From Burkholderiales bacterium JOSHI_001 (GTDB lineage: Bacteria; Pseudomonadota; Gammaproteobacteria; Burkholderiales; Burkholderiaceae_C): DNA of 64,000 nucleotides. Positions 29,110 to 38,688 of the stretch are shown here, in pieces. Each line of letters opens with the position of its first letter. Within the stretch, counting starts at the first letter, position 1. The translations under genes and the position numbers were made by a program. Below the pieces are notes generated by a model. That model worked only from the letters and a program-made list of their open reading frames with translations. It ran no database searches and was not told the DNA's origin. Where the stretch lies: contig CM001438.1 of assembly GCA_000244995.1 (NCBI GenBank), forward strand, positions 4,302,090-4,366,089. The letters are read 5' to 3'.

Positions 29110-30486
29110 TTACTGCGCCACCGTCTTGATGCGGGCGATCAACTCGTCCACCGCCTTGTCCACCGGCACCTTTTCGTTCAGCACACGGTTCATGGCCTTG
29201 GCCCACACGTTTTCGTTGTTCAGCACCGTGAACTTGAAGTTCTTGGTGAATTCAAAGGCCGTGGTACCGCTCATGAACTGGTTGAACACGGCCAGGCGGT
29301 GGGGGTCGGCCTTCCAGAACGGGCTTTGCTGCGACGCCTTCAGCACCGGGAACCAGCGGCCGAGCGAGCCTTCCACGTAGGGCTGCAGGTTGGCTTCGTC
29401 CAGCATGAAGGCGACGAACTTCTTGGCCGCCGCCTTGTTCTTGGCGTCCTTGAAGATGACGCCGGTCTTCACCGCGGCGCGGTAGGTCATCTTGCCGCCA
29501 TCGGGCTTGTTCGGGAAACCGGCGGTGGCGATGAGCTCGGTGTAGTTCTTCTTGGCCTGACCGCGCTGGGCATCGGACAGCGTGGCGTTGTTCATGTCGT
29601 CCAGGTGCTTGGCCGCGATGGAGATGGTGGCGTTGTGCGTCATCACCGTGGTGCGGTTGTGGAAGGCGACGTTGTTGTCCGGGTCCTTCCAACTGGTGGA
29701 CGACGGCGGCGTGCAGCCCTTGGCGTACACCGCGGTGTAGTCGGTGACGGCGTTGATCAGCGCTGCCCGAACCGCCGGGTCGTCCACCAGCAGCTTGCCG
29801 GCGTCGTTGACCAGGGTGACGTTGTAGGCGTCCATGAAGGTCAGGAACGAGAAGAAGGAATCGGTGGAGTCCACGCCCATGGGCATGCCGATGCCAAAGC
29901 CGCGGTTGCCGGTTTTCTGGCGGTAGCCGGTCTGCACCTTGTCGCACCAGAAGTTCCAGTAGCCCTTCCAGTCCTTGGGGATGTCCGACTCCTTGAACCC
30001 CGCTTCAGCCAGCATGTCCTTCCAGTACTGGATGTGCATGGTCTGCTGCTTGATGGGGTAGGCGTAATAGGCCCGGGTCTTGGTGGCGTCGTTGTAGAGG
30101 AAGGTGGTGGACAGCGCGCGCGGCTCGAACTTGGCGCGCAGCGGGTCGATGACGCTGGTGACGTCTTCCAGCTTGCCGTCAAAGGCCCACTTGGCGGACA
30201 CCTGGAAGTCGAAGCTGTCGCCATAGGCCACGTCGGGCGGGTTGCCCGAATCCAGCGCCGACACGGTCTTGGGGATCATGTCCTGGATGGGGTACTGCGA
30301 CAGCTCGATCTTGATGTTCTTGTTCTTCTCCTCGAACTTCTTGATGGCCGCGAACAACGCGTCGTCTTCGGCCTTGTAGAAGCCCTTCACCCACCACACG
30401 GTGAGCTTTTCCTGCGCCAGCGCAGGGCCGCCGGCGGCCAGCCCCGCGCCCAGCAGGGCGGCGGCGATCCAGGTCTTGGTGTGCAT
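29110..30486 (-). CDS. periplasmic sugar-binding protein of the CUT1 ABC importer
   Basis: A 458-residue extracellular solute-binding protein (family 1) with a Sec signal peptide cleaved after about residue 24 (GGPALA|QEK). Aromatic-rich segments such as LTVWWVKGFY and KDWKGYWNFWCDKVQ are typical of sugar-stacking sites. It is the promoter-proximal gene of the operon, with AAGGAGA before ATG 30486. The operator at 30534 lies 48 bases upstream. The ligand is unknown; the downstream genes point to a sugar acid, or a sugar oxidised after entry. Confidence 0.92.
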   Translation of the reverse strand: MHTKTWIAAALLGAGLAAGGPALAQEKLTVWWVKGFYKAEDDALFAAIKKFEEKNKNIKIELSQYPIQDMIPKTVSALDSGNPPDVAYGDSFDFQVSAKWAFDGKLEDVTSVIDPLRAKFEPRALSTTFLYNDATKTRAYYAYPIKQQTMHIQYWKDMLAEAGFKESDIPKDWKGYWNFWCDKVQTGYRQKTGNRGFGIGMPMGVDSTDSFFSFLTFMDAYNVTLVNDAGKLLVDDPAVRAALINAVTDYTAVYAKGCTPPSSTSWKDPDNNVAFHNRTTVMTHNATISIAAKHLDDMNNATLSDAQRGQAKKNYTELIATAGFPNKPDGGKMTYRAAVKTGVIFKDAKNKAAAKKFVAFMLDEANLQPYVEGSLGRWFPVLKASQQSPFWKADPHRLAVFNQFMSGTTAFEFTKNFKFTVLNNENVWAKAMNRVLNEKVPVDKAVDELIARIKTVAQ

Positions 30487-30527
30487 GGTGTGTCTCCTTG
30501 AGATGGGCGTGGCGGTATCGCCAGATG

Positions 30528-30544
30528 ATCTTATGGTATGACAA
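30528..30544 (-). promoter_or_regulatory. predicted FCD-GntR operator with abutting -10-like element, ABC operon
   Basis: On the minus strand TTGTCATACCA (30544-30534) matches the FadR-subfamily rule TNGTNNNACNA and is followed at once by TAAGAT (30533-30528), a plausible -10. The same 11-mer, again followed immediately by a -10-like hexamer, occurs at 31610. A bound repressor would cover the promoter. Confidence 0.65.
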
Positions 30545-30617
30545 ATAGAAAAAATGGCGCCCCGGGCTTTCCCGCCTTGACCCAGGCCTGGTGGCGCCGC
30601 GGCGGCGCTCCGGCGCT

Positions 30618-31568
30618 TCAGCGCAGTTCGGGCACCGGGGTCTTCACCGGCTGGCCGGCGAAGTGCAGGCGCAGGTTGTCCAGCGCCAGGCCGGCCATGG
30701 CCTGGCGGGTTTCCACCGTGGCGCTGCCAATGTGCGGCGCCAGCACCACCTGCGGCAGGTCGATCAGGGCCTGCGGAACCCGGGGTTCGTTCTCGAACAC
30801 GTCCAGCGCAGCACCCCCCAGTTCACCGGCCTGCAGCGCAGCGATCAGCGCGGCTTCGTCCACCACCGAGCCGCGCGCCACGTTCACCAGCACGCCCTTC
30901 TTGCCCAGGGCCTTCAGCACTGCGGCGTTCACCAGGTGTTTGGTGCCGGCACCGCCGGGGGTGATGACCACCAGAAAGTCCACCTCCGCCGCCAGCGTCT
31001 CGGCGCTGGGCAGGAAGCGGTAGGGCAGGTCGGACTTGGCCGAGCGCGCGGTGTAGGCGATGGACATGCCGAAAGCCAGCGCGCGCTGCGCAATCGCCTT
31101 GCCGATGCGGCCCATGCCCACGATCCCCAAGCGTGCGCCGGACATCTTGCGCGCCAGCGGCATCGGCCCGTTCACCCACTGGCCGGCGCGCACATAGCGG
31201 TCGGCCGCGGGCAACTGGCGCGCGGCGCACAGCATCAGGCCGATGGCGGTGTCGGCCACCTCGTCGTTCAGCACGTCGGGGGTGTGCGTCACCATCACGC
31301 CGCGGGCCTGGGCGGCGGCCACGTCCACGCCGTCGTAGCCCACGCCCATCACCGAGATGATTTCCAGGCGGGGGCACTGGCTGATCAGCGCCCCCGGCAC
31401 CTTGCTTTCGCCGCTGGCGGCGATGGCGCGCACATTCGGCGCGATGGCGGCCATGGCCGCGGTGTCCGGGCTGGGGCCACCGGCCTGCAGGTCGTGCACG
31501 CGGTAGGTGGCGGTGAGCGGCTGCAGGTACAGCGGGGCCAGTTTGGAAGCGGTGAGGATGTCGATCAT
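30618..31568 (-). CDS. D-2-hydroxyacid dehydrogenase (2-ketogluconate/hydroxypyruvate reductase-like)
   Basis: A 316-residue NAD(P)-dependent enzyme: nucleotide motif GMGRIGKAIA, catalytic Arg in VNVARGSVVDE, Glu in FENEP and His in LAPHIGSAT. It resembles GhrB/GyaR-type reductases acting on 2-ketogluconate, glyoxylate or hydroxypyruvate. ATG 31568 (MIDILTASKLAPLY) is chosen because the in-frame ATG at 31616 lies inside the predicted operator. It is divergent from the dehydratase operon and shares that operator. Confidence 0.88.
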   Translation of the reverse strand: MIDILTASKLAPLYLQPLTATYRVHDLQAGGPSPDTAAMAAIAPNVRAIAASGESKVPGALISQCPRLEIISVMGVGYDGVDVAAAQARGVMVTHTPDVLNDEVADTAIGLMLCAARQLPAADRYVRAGQWVNGPMPLARKMSGARLGIVGMGRIGKAIAQRALAFGMSIAYTARSAKSDLPYRFLPSAETLAAEVDFLVVITPGGAGTKHLVNAAVLKALGKKGVLVNVARGSVVDEAALIAALQAGELGGAALDVFENEPRVPQALIDLPQVVLAPHIGSATVETRQAMAGLALDNLRLHFAGQPVKTPVPELR

Positions 31569-31609
31569 GGGCGCTCGGGTATCGGGGTTGTCCCGTGGCT
31601 GATTTTCAA

Positions 31610-31626
31610 TTGTCATACCATATTAT
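31610..31626. promoter_or_regulatory. predicted FCD-GntR operator in the divergent promoter region
   Basis: TTGTCATACCA at 31610-31620 matches TNGTNNNACNA and is followed at once by TATTAT (31621-31626), a good -10 for the plus-strand dehydratase operon. It lies about 42 bases from both divergent start codons, so one bound repressor could control both directions. Confidence 0.65.
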
Positions 31627-31663
31627 TCCCCGCGACTTCCACCCACCCCCCGGGACTTCCCCC

Positions 31664-33397
31664 ATGACACCGCCCCGCAAGAAACCCCACGAGCTGCGCA
31701 GTCAACAGTGGTTTGGCCGCCAGGACCGAGACGGCTTTGCCTACCGCAGCTGGGTGAAGGGCAAAGGCGTGCCGCACGACCAGTTCGACGGCCGGCCGGT
31801 CATCGGCATCTGCAACACCTTCTCCGAACTCACGCCCTGCAACAGCCATTTCCGCACCCTGGCCGAACAGGTGAAGATCGGCGTCTACGAAGCCGGCGGC
31901 TTCCCGCTGGAGTTCCCGGTGATGAGCCTGGGCGAGACCCTGCTGCGCCCCACTGCCATGCTCTACCGCAACCTGGCCAGCATGGACGTGGAAGAAAGCA
32001 TACGCGGCAACCCCATCGACGGCGTGGTGCTGCTGATGGGCTGCGACAAGACCACGCCCAGCCTGCTGATGGGCGCGTCCAGCGTGGACCTGCCCACCAT
32101 CGGCGTGTCCGGCGGCCCCATGCTGAACGGCAAGTGGCGCGGCCAGGAACTCGGTTCTGGCACCGGCCTGTGGAGCATGAGCGAGCAGGTGCGCGCCGGC
32201 ACCTTGAAGCTGGCCGACTTCTTCGAAGCCGAAAGCTGCATGCACCGCAGCCATGGCCACTGCATGACCATGGGCACGGCCAGCACCATGGCCAGCATGG
32301 TGGAAGCCCTCGGCATTGGCCTGCCGGGCAATGCCGCCTACCCGGCGGTGGACGGGCGGCGCAACGTGCTGGCGCGCAACGCCGGCCGGCGCATCGTGGA
32401 GATGGTGCACACCGACCAGAAGATCTCGCAGGTGCTCACCCGCGAGGCCTTTGAGAACGCCATCCGCACGTTGGCGGCCATTGGCGGCAGCACGAACGCG
32501 GTCATCCACCTGATCGCCATCGCCGGCCGCCTGGGCGTGCCGCTGTCCATCGACGACTTCGAACGCCTGGGCAGCGAGATGCCTTGCCTGGTGAACCTGC
32601 AGCCCAGCGGCCAGTACCTGATGGAAGACTTCTGCTATGCCGGCGGCCTGCCCGCGGTGATGAAGGAAATTGCGTCGGTGCTGCACCTGGACGCGGTCAC
32701 CGCCAGCGGCCAGACCGTGCGCGAGAACCTGGCCACCGCCGAAAACTTCAACCCCGAGGTCATCAAGACCGTGGCCCAGCCTTTCAAGGAAAAGGCCGGC
32801 ATCGCCATCCTGCGTGGCAACCTGGCGCCACGTGGCGCGGTCATCAAGCCCAGCGCGGCCACGCCGGCGCTGCTGCAGCACACTGGCCGCGCGGTGGTGT
32901 TCGAGAACAGCGACGACTTCCACCAGCGCATCGACGACGACAGCCTGGACGTGGACGAGACCTGCATCCTGGTGCTGAAGAACTGCGGCCCCAAGGGCTA
33001 CCCCGGCATGGCCGAGGTGGGCAACATGCCGCTGCCGCCCAAGGTGCTGAAGAAGGGCATCACCGACATGGTGCGCATCAGCGACGCGCGCATGAGCGGC
33101 ACCGCCTACGGCACCGTGGTGCTGCACACCACGCCCGAAGCCGCCGCCGGCGGCCCGCTGGGCCTGGTGCAAAACGGCGACCTGATCACCCTGGACGTGA
33201 AGGGGCGCAAGCTGCACCTGCACGTGGACGACGCCGAACTGGAACGTCGCCGCGCCGGCTGGCAGCCGCCCGTGCCGCCCTTGACCAGCGGCTACTGGAA
33301 GCTGTACATCGACCACGTGCTGCAAGCCGACGAGGGGGCCGACCTGGACTTCCTGGTGGGCAAGCGTGGCGCTTTTGTTCCGAAGGACAACCATTGA
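31664..33397 (+). CDS. IlvD/Edd-family sugar-acid dehydratase (pentonate/hexonate type)
   Basis: A 577-residue [2Fe-2S] dehydratase converting an aldonate to its 2-keto-3-deoxy form. Cysteines C59 (LTPCN), C127 (GCDKT) and C200 (GHCMTMG) fall at the same positions as I recall for the characterised L-arabinonate dehydratase. The proposed serine base is in ISDARMSGTAYG. ATG 31664 starts MTPPRKKPHELRSQQWFG, close to the family start. L-arabinonate, D-xylonate, galactonate and related acids are all possible. The operon with ManD and KdgK favours an aldonate feeding 2-keto-3-deoxy acids. Confidence 0.9.
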   Translation: MTPPRKKPHELRSQQWFGRQDRDGFAYRSWVKGKGVPHDQFDGRPVIGICNTFSELTPCNSHFRTLAEQVKIGVYEAGGFPLEFPVMSLGETLLRPTAMLYRNLASMDVEESIRGNPIDGVVLLMGCDKTTPSLLMGASSVDLPTIGVSGGPMLNGKWRGQELGSGTGLWSMSEQVRAGTLKLADFFEAESCMHRSHGHCMTMGTASTMASMVEALGIGLPGNAAYPAVDGRRNVLARNAGRRIVEMVHTDQKISQVLTREAFENAIRTLAAIGGSTNAVIHLIAIAGRLGVPLSIDDFERLGSEMPCLVNLQPSGQYLMEDFCYAGGLPAVMKEIASVLHLDAVTASGQTVRENLATAENFNPEVIKTVAQPFKEKAGIAILRGNLAPRGAVIKPSAATPALLQHTGRAVVFENSDDFHQRIDDDSLDVDETCILVLKNCGPKGYPGMAEVGNMPLPPKVLKKGITDMVRISDARMSGTAYGTVVLHTTPEAAAGGPLGLVQNGDLITLDVKGRKLHLHVDDAELERRRAGWQPPVPPLTSGYWKLYIDHVLQADEGADLDFLVGKRGAFVPKDNH

Positions 33398-34152
33398 TGA
33401 GCACGAACAGATACGCACTGATCACCGGCGCCAGCAGCGGCATCGGCAAAGCCTGCGCCTTGGCCCTGTTGGCCGAAGGCTGGCACGTGGGCCTGACCGC
33501 GCGCCGCGTGGAAGCGCTGAACGACACCATCGCCGCCGCCGGCGCCGCCGGCTCGCGCGCGCTGGCGCTGCCCTGCGACATCGGGGACTCGGCCGCCGTG
33601 GCCGCCGCCTTCGCCAACCTGCAGCAAAGATTCGGCCGCCTGGACCTGCTGTTCAACAACGCCGGCATCTCGCCGCGAGGCACCACACCGGACGACCTGT
33701 CGGCCGAAGAATGGGACCGCGGCGTGGCCACCAACCTGAGCGGCGCGTTCTATTGCCTGAGCAACGCCTTCAAGCTGATGAAGACCCAAAGCCCCATGGG
33801 CGGGCGCATCATCAACAACGGCAGCATCTCGGCCCACGCGCCGCGGCCCGGCAGCATCGCCTACACCGCCACCAAACACGCCATCACCGGCCTGACCAAG
33901 ACCGCCGCGCTGGACGGCAGGCCCTTCGACATCGCGGTGGGCCAGATCGACATCGGCAACGTGGCCAGCGACATGACCGAGAAGATGGCCAAGGGCGTGC
34001 CCCAGGCCGACGGCAGCATCAAACCGGAACCGCGCATGGACATGCAGGCCGTGGTGGACACCTTCATGGCCATGGCCCGCCTGCCGCTCACCGCGAACAT
34101 CCTGTTCACCACCGTGATGGCCACCAAGATGCCCTACGTGGGTCGGGGCTGA
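33397..34152 (+). CDS. SDR-family oxidoreductase
   Basis: A 251-residue SDR with TGASSGIGKA, NNAG and YTATKHAITG. It lacks the usual C-terminal GG(x)xxxDGG block and instead ends TANILFTTVMATKMPYVGRG, as in a branch found in sugar-acid operons. ATG 33397 shares its A with the dehydratase stop (TGATG), so translation is coupled. It probably oxidises a hydroxyl of a sugar acid or keto-deoxy acid (inference from context). Confidence 0.82.
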   Translation: MSTNRYALITGASSGIGKACALALLAEGWHVGLTARRVEALNDTIAAAGAAGSRALALPCDIGDSAAVAAAFANLQQRFGRLDLLFNNAGISPRGTTPDDLSAEEWDRGVATNLSGAFYCLSNAFKLMKTQSPMGGRIINNGSISAHAPRPGSIAYTATKHAITGLTKTAALDGRPFDIAVGQIDIGNVASDMTEKMAKGVPQADGSIKPEPRMDMQAVVDTFMAMARLPLTANILFTTVMATKMPYVGRG

Positions 34153-34157
34153 AGACC

Positions 34158-35045
34158 ATGGCAAAGATCGGATTCATCGGCGCGTCCGGCCTGATGGGCC
34201 ATGGCATGGCCAAGCACCTGCTGGCCAAGGGCCATGCGCTGGCCCTCACCGTGCACCGCAACCGCGAGCGCGTGGCCGACCTGCTGGCGGCCGGCGCCAC
34301 CGAAGCGGCGTCCTTCCAGGCCCTGGCCGAAGGCAGCGACATCGTCTTCCTCTGCGTCACCGGCAGCCCGCAGGTGGAAGCCGCGATGGCGGGCGTGCTG
34401 CAAGGCGCCAGACCGAAGCTGATGGTGGTGGACTGCAGCACCAGCGAACCCGACAGCACCGCGAAACTGCGCGAGCAGTGCGCCGCGCGCGGGGTCACCT
34501 TCGTGGACGCCCCGCTGGCCCGCAGCCCGGTGGAAGCCGAAGCCGGCAAGCTGAACGTGATGGTGGGTGCTGAAGCGTCGGTCTTCGAATGCGTTCAGCC
34601 GGTGTTGAAGTGTTTTGCCGAGAACGTGTTCCACGTCGGCGGGCCGGGCGCCGGCCACACCATCAAGCTGCTGAACAACTTCATCGGCCAGAGCATCTGC
34701 GCCGCCACCGCCGAGGCCTTTGCCGTGGGCCAGCGCGCCGGGGTGGATCTGGCGCAACTGGTGTCGCTGGTGGGCGCCGGCCCGGTGAACAGCGGCCTGT
34801 TCCAGGCCATGGCCAAGACCCTGCAGGGTGACCTGGCCGGGCTGAAGTTCGAGCTGGACAACGCGCGCAAGGACGTTCGCTACTACACCCACCTGGCCGA
34901 GGGCCTGGCCATCCCGTCGCTGATGGGCGAGGCGGTGCACCAGAGCTTGGCAATAGCCAGCGCGCTGGGCCATGGCAAGAAGTTCGTGCCTTCGCTGGTG
35001 GAAGCGCAGGAGCAGCTCTCGGGCGCCAAGCTCGTCCCCCGATGA
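34158..35045 (+). CDS. NAD(P)-dependent beta-hydroxyacid dehydrogenase (3-hydroxyisobutyrate/tartronate semialdehyde reductase family)
   Basis: A 295-residue enzyme with the N-terminal cofactor motif [10 protein letters not shown] (a variant of GLGxMGxxM), the substrate loop [22 protein letters not shown], and the catalytic Lys in KLLNNFIGQ. Family members reduce tartronate semialdehyde to glycerate or oxidise 3-hydroxy acids, which would suit breakdown of sugar diacids. It is the third gene of the plus-strand operon and overlaps manD by 4 bases. Confidence 0.88.
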   Translation: MAKIGFIGASGLMGHGMAKHLLAKGHALALTVHRNRERVADLLAAGATEAASFQALAEGSDIVFLCVTGSPQVEAAMAGVLQGARPKLMVVDCSTSEPDSTAKLREQCAARGVTFVDAPLARSPVEAEAGKLNVMVGAEASVFECVQPVLKCFAENVFHVGGPGAGHTIKLLNNFIGQSICAATAEAFAVGQRAGVDLAQLVSLVGAGPVNSGLFQAMAKTLQGDLAGLKFELDNARKDVRYYTHLAEGLAIPSLMGEAVHQSLAIASALGHGKKFVPSLVEAQEQLSGAKLVPR

Positions 35046-36253
35046 AGATCACCGGCGCGCGGGTCATCGTCTGCAGCCCGGGGCGCAATTTCGTCACGCT
35101 GAAGATCGAGACCGATGAGGGCCTCACCGGCCTCGGCGACGCCACGCTGAACGGGCGCGAACTGGCGGTGGCCAGCTACCTGACAGACCACGTCATCCCC
35201 TGCCTGATCGGCCGCGACGCGCACCGCATCGAAGACACCTGGCAGTACCTGTACCGCGGCGCCTACTGGCGGCGCGGCCCGGTGACGATGAGCGCCATCG
35301 CCGCGGTGGACACCGCGCTGTGGGACATCAAGGCCAAGGCCGCCGGCCTGCCGCTGTACCAATTGCTGGGCGGCGCCAGCCGCGAGCGCGTGATGGTGTA
35401 CGCCCACGCCAACGGCCGCGACATCGCCGAGACGGTGGACGAGGTGCAGCGCCAGGCCGCATTGGGCTACCTGGCGGTGCGCGCGCAAAGCGGCGTGCCC
35501 GGCATCCGCAAGGTCTACGGCGTGGCCGACGACGGCCAGCCCTACGAGCCCGCCACCCGCGGCCTGCCGACCGAGCAGGACTGGGACAGCGCGAAGTACC
35601 TGCGCCACGCGCCGCGATTGTTCGACGCGCTGCGCCAGGCCGTGGGAGACGAATTGCACCTGCTGCACGACGTGCACCACCGTCTCACGCCGATTGAATC
35701 CGCGCGCCTGGGCCAGGACCTGGAACCCTTCCGCCTGTTCTGGCTGGAAGACGCCACGCCGGCCGAAAACACCGACGCCTTCCGCCTGATCCGCCAGCAC
35801 ACCACCACACCCATCGCGGTGGGCGAAGTGTTCAACAGCCTGTGGGACTGCAAGGCGCTGATCGAAAGCCAGCTGATCGACTACATCCGGGCCACCGTGG
35901 TGCATGCCGGAGGCATCAGCCACCTGCGGCGCATCGCCGACCTGGCGGCCTTGTACCAGGTGCGCACCGGCTGCCATGGTGCGACGGACCTGTCGCCGGT
36001 GTGCATGGGCGCGGCGCTGCACTTCGACCTGGCGGTGCCCAACTTCGGCATCCAGGAACACATGCCGCACCACGCATTGACCGACGAGGTCTTTCCGCAC
36101 GCCTACACCTTCGACCGCGGCTTCATGCACCCGGGCGAAGCACCCGGCCATGGCGTGGACATCGACGAAGCCCTGGCCGCGAAGCACCCCTACCAGCGCG
36201 CCTACCTGCCGGTGGCGCGCCTGCAGCACGACGGCACCCTGTGGCACTGGTGA
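35042..36253 (+). CDS. manD: D-mannonate dehydratase, enolase superfamily
   Basis: Dehydrates D-mannonate to 2-keto-3-deoxygluconate. The 403-residue protein carries the whole ManD active-site set: R147 and Y159, D210 with H212, E236, E262, H312, and Trp residues in the final LWHW. Residue 314 is Ala (CHGAT), which I recall marks the high-efficiency mannonate-specific members; low-activity relatives have Pro. It overlaps the neighbouring genes on both sides by 4 bases. It would feed KdgK two genes downstream. Confidence 0.93.
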   Translation: MKITGARVIVCSPGRNFVTLKIETDEGLTGLGDATLNGRELAVASYLTDHVIPCLIGRDAHRIEDTWQYLYRGAYWRRGPVTMSAIAAVDTALWDIKAKAAGLPLYQLLGGASRERVMVYAHANGRDIAETVDEVQRQAALGYLAVRAQSGVPGIRKVYGVADDGQPYEPATRGLPTEQDWDSAKYLRHAPRLFDALRQAVGDELHLLHDVHHRLTPIESARLGQDLEPFRLFWLEDATPAENTDAFRLIRQHTTTPIAVGEVFNSLWDCKALIESQLIDYIRATVVHAGGISHLRRIADLAALYQVRTGCHGATDLSPVCMGAALHFDLAVPNFGIQEHMPHHALTDEVFPHAYTFDRGFMHPGEAPGHGVDIDEALAAKHPYQRAYLPVARLQHDGTLWHW

Positions 36254-37650
36254 CGAAGCGCCTGGGCGAAGCCGCCCTGGCCACCCTGCCCCCCGGCGTG
36301 GCGCGCCCGCGCTACGACCGCGCGGCGCTGCAACCCGGCATCGTGCACCTGGGCCTGGGCGCCTTCATGCGTGCCCACCTGGCGGTGGCCACTGAAGCCG
36401 CGCTGCACGCCAGCAGCGACCTGGGCTGGGGCATCACCGGCGTGTCGCTGCGGTCCCCCGACACCCGCGACGCGCTGGCACCGCAAGACGGCCTGTACAC
36501 CCTGGCGGTGCGCGACGGCAGTGGCCAGCGTCTGCAGGTGCTGGGCTGCGTGACCCGCTGCCTGGTGGGCCAGGAAGCGCCACAGGCGGTGCTGGACGCC
36601 ATCGCCCACCCCAGCACCCGCATCGTCAGCCTGACGGTCACCGAGAAGGGCTACCGGCCCGACAGCCCCACGCTCGGCACGCTGCGGCAGGGCCTGGCGC
36701 AACGGCAGGCGCGAGGGCTGGGCGGCCTCACCCTGCTGAGCCTGGACAACCTGCCCGCCAATGGCCGCGTGCTGCGCGAGCGGCTGCTGGCGCAGGCCGC
36801 ATCCCTGGCGCCCTGGATCGATGCCCATTGCCGCTTCCCCTGCAGCATGGTGGACCGCATCGTGCCGCGCAGCACCGCCGCCGACCGCGCGCAGGTGGCC
36901 GCCGCCCTGGGCTGCCACGACGCCTGGCCGGTGGTGGCCGAACCGTTTTTCGACTGGGTGGTGGAAGACCAGTTCGCCGCCGGCCGCCCGGCCTGGGAAC
37001 ACGCCGGCGTGCGCTTTGTGACCGACGCCGCACCCTGGGAAGCGCTGAAGCTGCGTTTGGTGAACGGCAGCCACTCGGCCATCGCCTACCTGGGCGCGAT
37101 GGCCGGCTGGGCGACGGTGGACATGGCCCTGGCCCAGCCCGCGCTACGCCGCTTCGTGGACACGATGATGCGCGACGAGATCGCGCCCACGCTGCCCGCC
37201 CTGCCCGGCCTGGACACCGCCGCCTACCGCGCCAGCCTGCTGCAGCGTTTCGCCAACCCGGCGCTGGCCCACCGCACCCAGCAGATCGCGATGGACGGCA
37301 CCCAGAAGCTGCCGCAGCGCTGGCTGGCCACGGTGCGTGACCGCCTGGCCGCCGGCCAGCCCATCGCCCAGTTGGGATTGGCCTTGGCCGCCTGGCTGCA
37401 CTACCTGCGTGGTTCGGATGAAGCCGGCCGGCCCCATGCCATTGACGACCCGCTGGCGGCTGAACTGGCGGCGCTGCGTGACCGGGCCGCGGGCGCGCCG
37501 GACCTTCAGGCTGAAGTGACGGCCTGGACGGGGTTCACACCGGTGTTCGCTGACCTGGCCGGCCATCCGGCGCTGGTGCAAGCCATCGCCAAGCCCTTGG
37601 CGCGCTTGCGGTCCCAGGGTGTGGCGGCCACGCTGGAGGCCATGGCATGA
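36250..37650 (+). CDS. mannitol dehydrogenase-family oxidoreductase, fructuronate reductase-like (UxuB type)
   Basis: A 466-residue polyol-specific long-chain dehydrogenase. The N-terminal Rossmann region starts [16 protein letters not shown], and the active-site pattern KxxxxNxxH is seen in [17 protein letters not shown]. Next to manD and kdgK it most likely interconverts D-fructuronate and D-mannonate. GTG 36250 overlaps the manD stop (GTGA); another in-frame GTG at 36241 is possible. Mannitol or another polyol is the alternative substrate. Confidence 0.88.
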   Translation: MTKRLGEAALATLPPGVARPRYDRAALQPGIVHLGLGAFMRAHLAVATEAALHASSDLGWGITGVSLRSPDTRDALAPQDGLYTLAVRDGSGQRLQVLGCVTRCLVGQEAPQAVLDAIAHPSTRIVSLTVTEKGYRPDSPTLGTLRQGLAQRQARGLGGLTLLSLDNLPANGRVLRERLLAQAASLAPWIDAHCRFPCSMVDRIVPRSTAADRAQVAAALGCHDAWPVVAEPFFDWVVEDQFAAGRPAWEHAGVRFVTDAAPWEALKLRLVNGSHSAIAYLGAMAGWATVDMALAQPALRRFVDTMMRDEIAPTLPALPGLDTAAYRASLLQRFANPALAHRTQQIAMDGTQKLPQRWLATVRDRLAAGQPIAQLGLALAAWLHYLRGSDEAGRPHAIDDPLAAELAALRDRAAGAPDLQAEVTAWTGFTPVFADLAGHPALVQAIAKPLARLRSQGVAATLEAMA

Positions 37651-38591
37651 ACCGCCCGCTGGACGTGGTGACCCTGGGCGAAGCCATGGCCCTGTTCGTG
37701 GCCACCGAGCCTGGCCCGCTGGAAGCGGTGCGCCTGTTCGAGAAACGCACCGCGGGCGCCGAGACCAATGTGGCCGTGGGCCTGGCGCGCCTGGGCCTGC
37801 GCGTGGGCTGGGTCAGCCGCCTGGGCGACGACGCGATGGGGCGCTTCCTGCAGGCCGAGTTCCAGCGCGAAGGCATCGACTGCAGCCACGCACCGCTGTG
37901 GGCCCAGGCCCGCACCGGCTTCATGTTCAAGGGCCGGGTGGACGATGGCAGCGACCCGCCGATCGAATACCACCGCAGCGGCTCGGCCGCCAGCACGCTG
38001 GACGCCGACGCGCTGGACAGGCCCTGGCTGGCCGCCGCGCGCCACCTGCACACCACCGGCATCTTCCCGGCGCTGACCCCCGCCACCCTGGGCGCCACCC
38101 AGGCCGCGATGGCGCTGGCGCGCGCGCAGGGCGCCAGCATCAGCTTCGACCCCAACCTGCGCCCGGCCCTGTGGCCGTCGGCGCAGGCCATGCGCGACAC
38201 CCTCAACCAACTGGCCGCCCAGGCCGACTGGGTGCTGCCCGGGCTGGACGAAGGCCGGCTGCTCACCGGCTGCAGCACGCCGCAGGACATCGCCCGCTTC
38301 TACCGCGACCAGGGCGCCTCGCTGGTGGTGGTCAAGCTGGGCCAGGAAGGGGCCTGGGTGGACAGCGCCGAAGGCGCCCACCATGTGCCGGCCGTGCCGG
38401 TGGCGAAAGTGGTGGACACCGTCGGCGCCGGCGATGGGTTTGCCGTGGGCCTGATCAGCGCCTTGCTGGCCGGCCGCAGCACACCGCAGGCGGTGCAACG
38501 CGCGGTGTGGATCGGCGCCCGGGCGGTGCAGGTGCGCGGCGACACCGAAGGCCTGCCCACGGCCGCGGAACTGCAGGCCGCCGGCCTGTAG
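37647..38591 (+). CDS. kdgK: 2-keto-3-deoxygluconate kinase, PfkB family
   Basis: A 314-residue sugar kinase that makes 2-keto-3-deoxy-6-phosphogluconate. PfkB hallmarks are the N-terminal GGAxxN-like segment AGAETNVAVGLARLG, FDPNLRPALW, and the C-terminal VDTVGAGDGFAVG with the catalytic Asp. ATG overlaps the preceding stop (ATGA). The expected next enzyme, KDPG aldolase (eda), is not in the window. Confidence 0.92.
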   Translation: MNRPLDVVTLGEAMALFVATEPGPLEAVRLFEKRTAGAETNVAVGLARLGLRVGWVSRLGDDAMGRFLQAEFQREGIDCSHAPLWAQARTGFMFKGRVDDGSDPPIEYHRSGSAASTLDADALDRPWLAAARHLHTTGIFPALTPATLGATQAAMALARAQGASISFDPNLRPALWPSAQAMRDTLNQLAAQADWVLPGLDEGRLLTGCSTPQDIARFYRDQGASLVVVKLGQEGAWVDSAEGAHHVPAVPVAKVVDTVGAGDGFAVGLISALLAGRSTPQAVQRAVWIGARAVQVRGDTEGLPTAAELQAAGL

Positions 38592-38660
38592 CCACGGCCA
38601 CCACTGGGGTTTGCCCCCGCTGCGACCCCGGTGCGGCGCCGATACGATGCGCGACCCAAT

Positions 38661-38671
38661 TGGTCTGACCA
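38661..38671 (+). promoter_or_regulatory. predicted GntR (FCD) operator upstream of the second regulator gene
   Basis: TGGTCTGACCA is a perfect 5-1-5 palindrome matching TNGTNNNACNA, 17 bases before the GntR start codon at 38689. It differs from the 30534/31610 sites at several positions, so it is probably read by this second regulator (autoregulation). Confidence 0.6.
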
Positions 38672-38688
38672 CTTGACCACCGAAGCCC

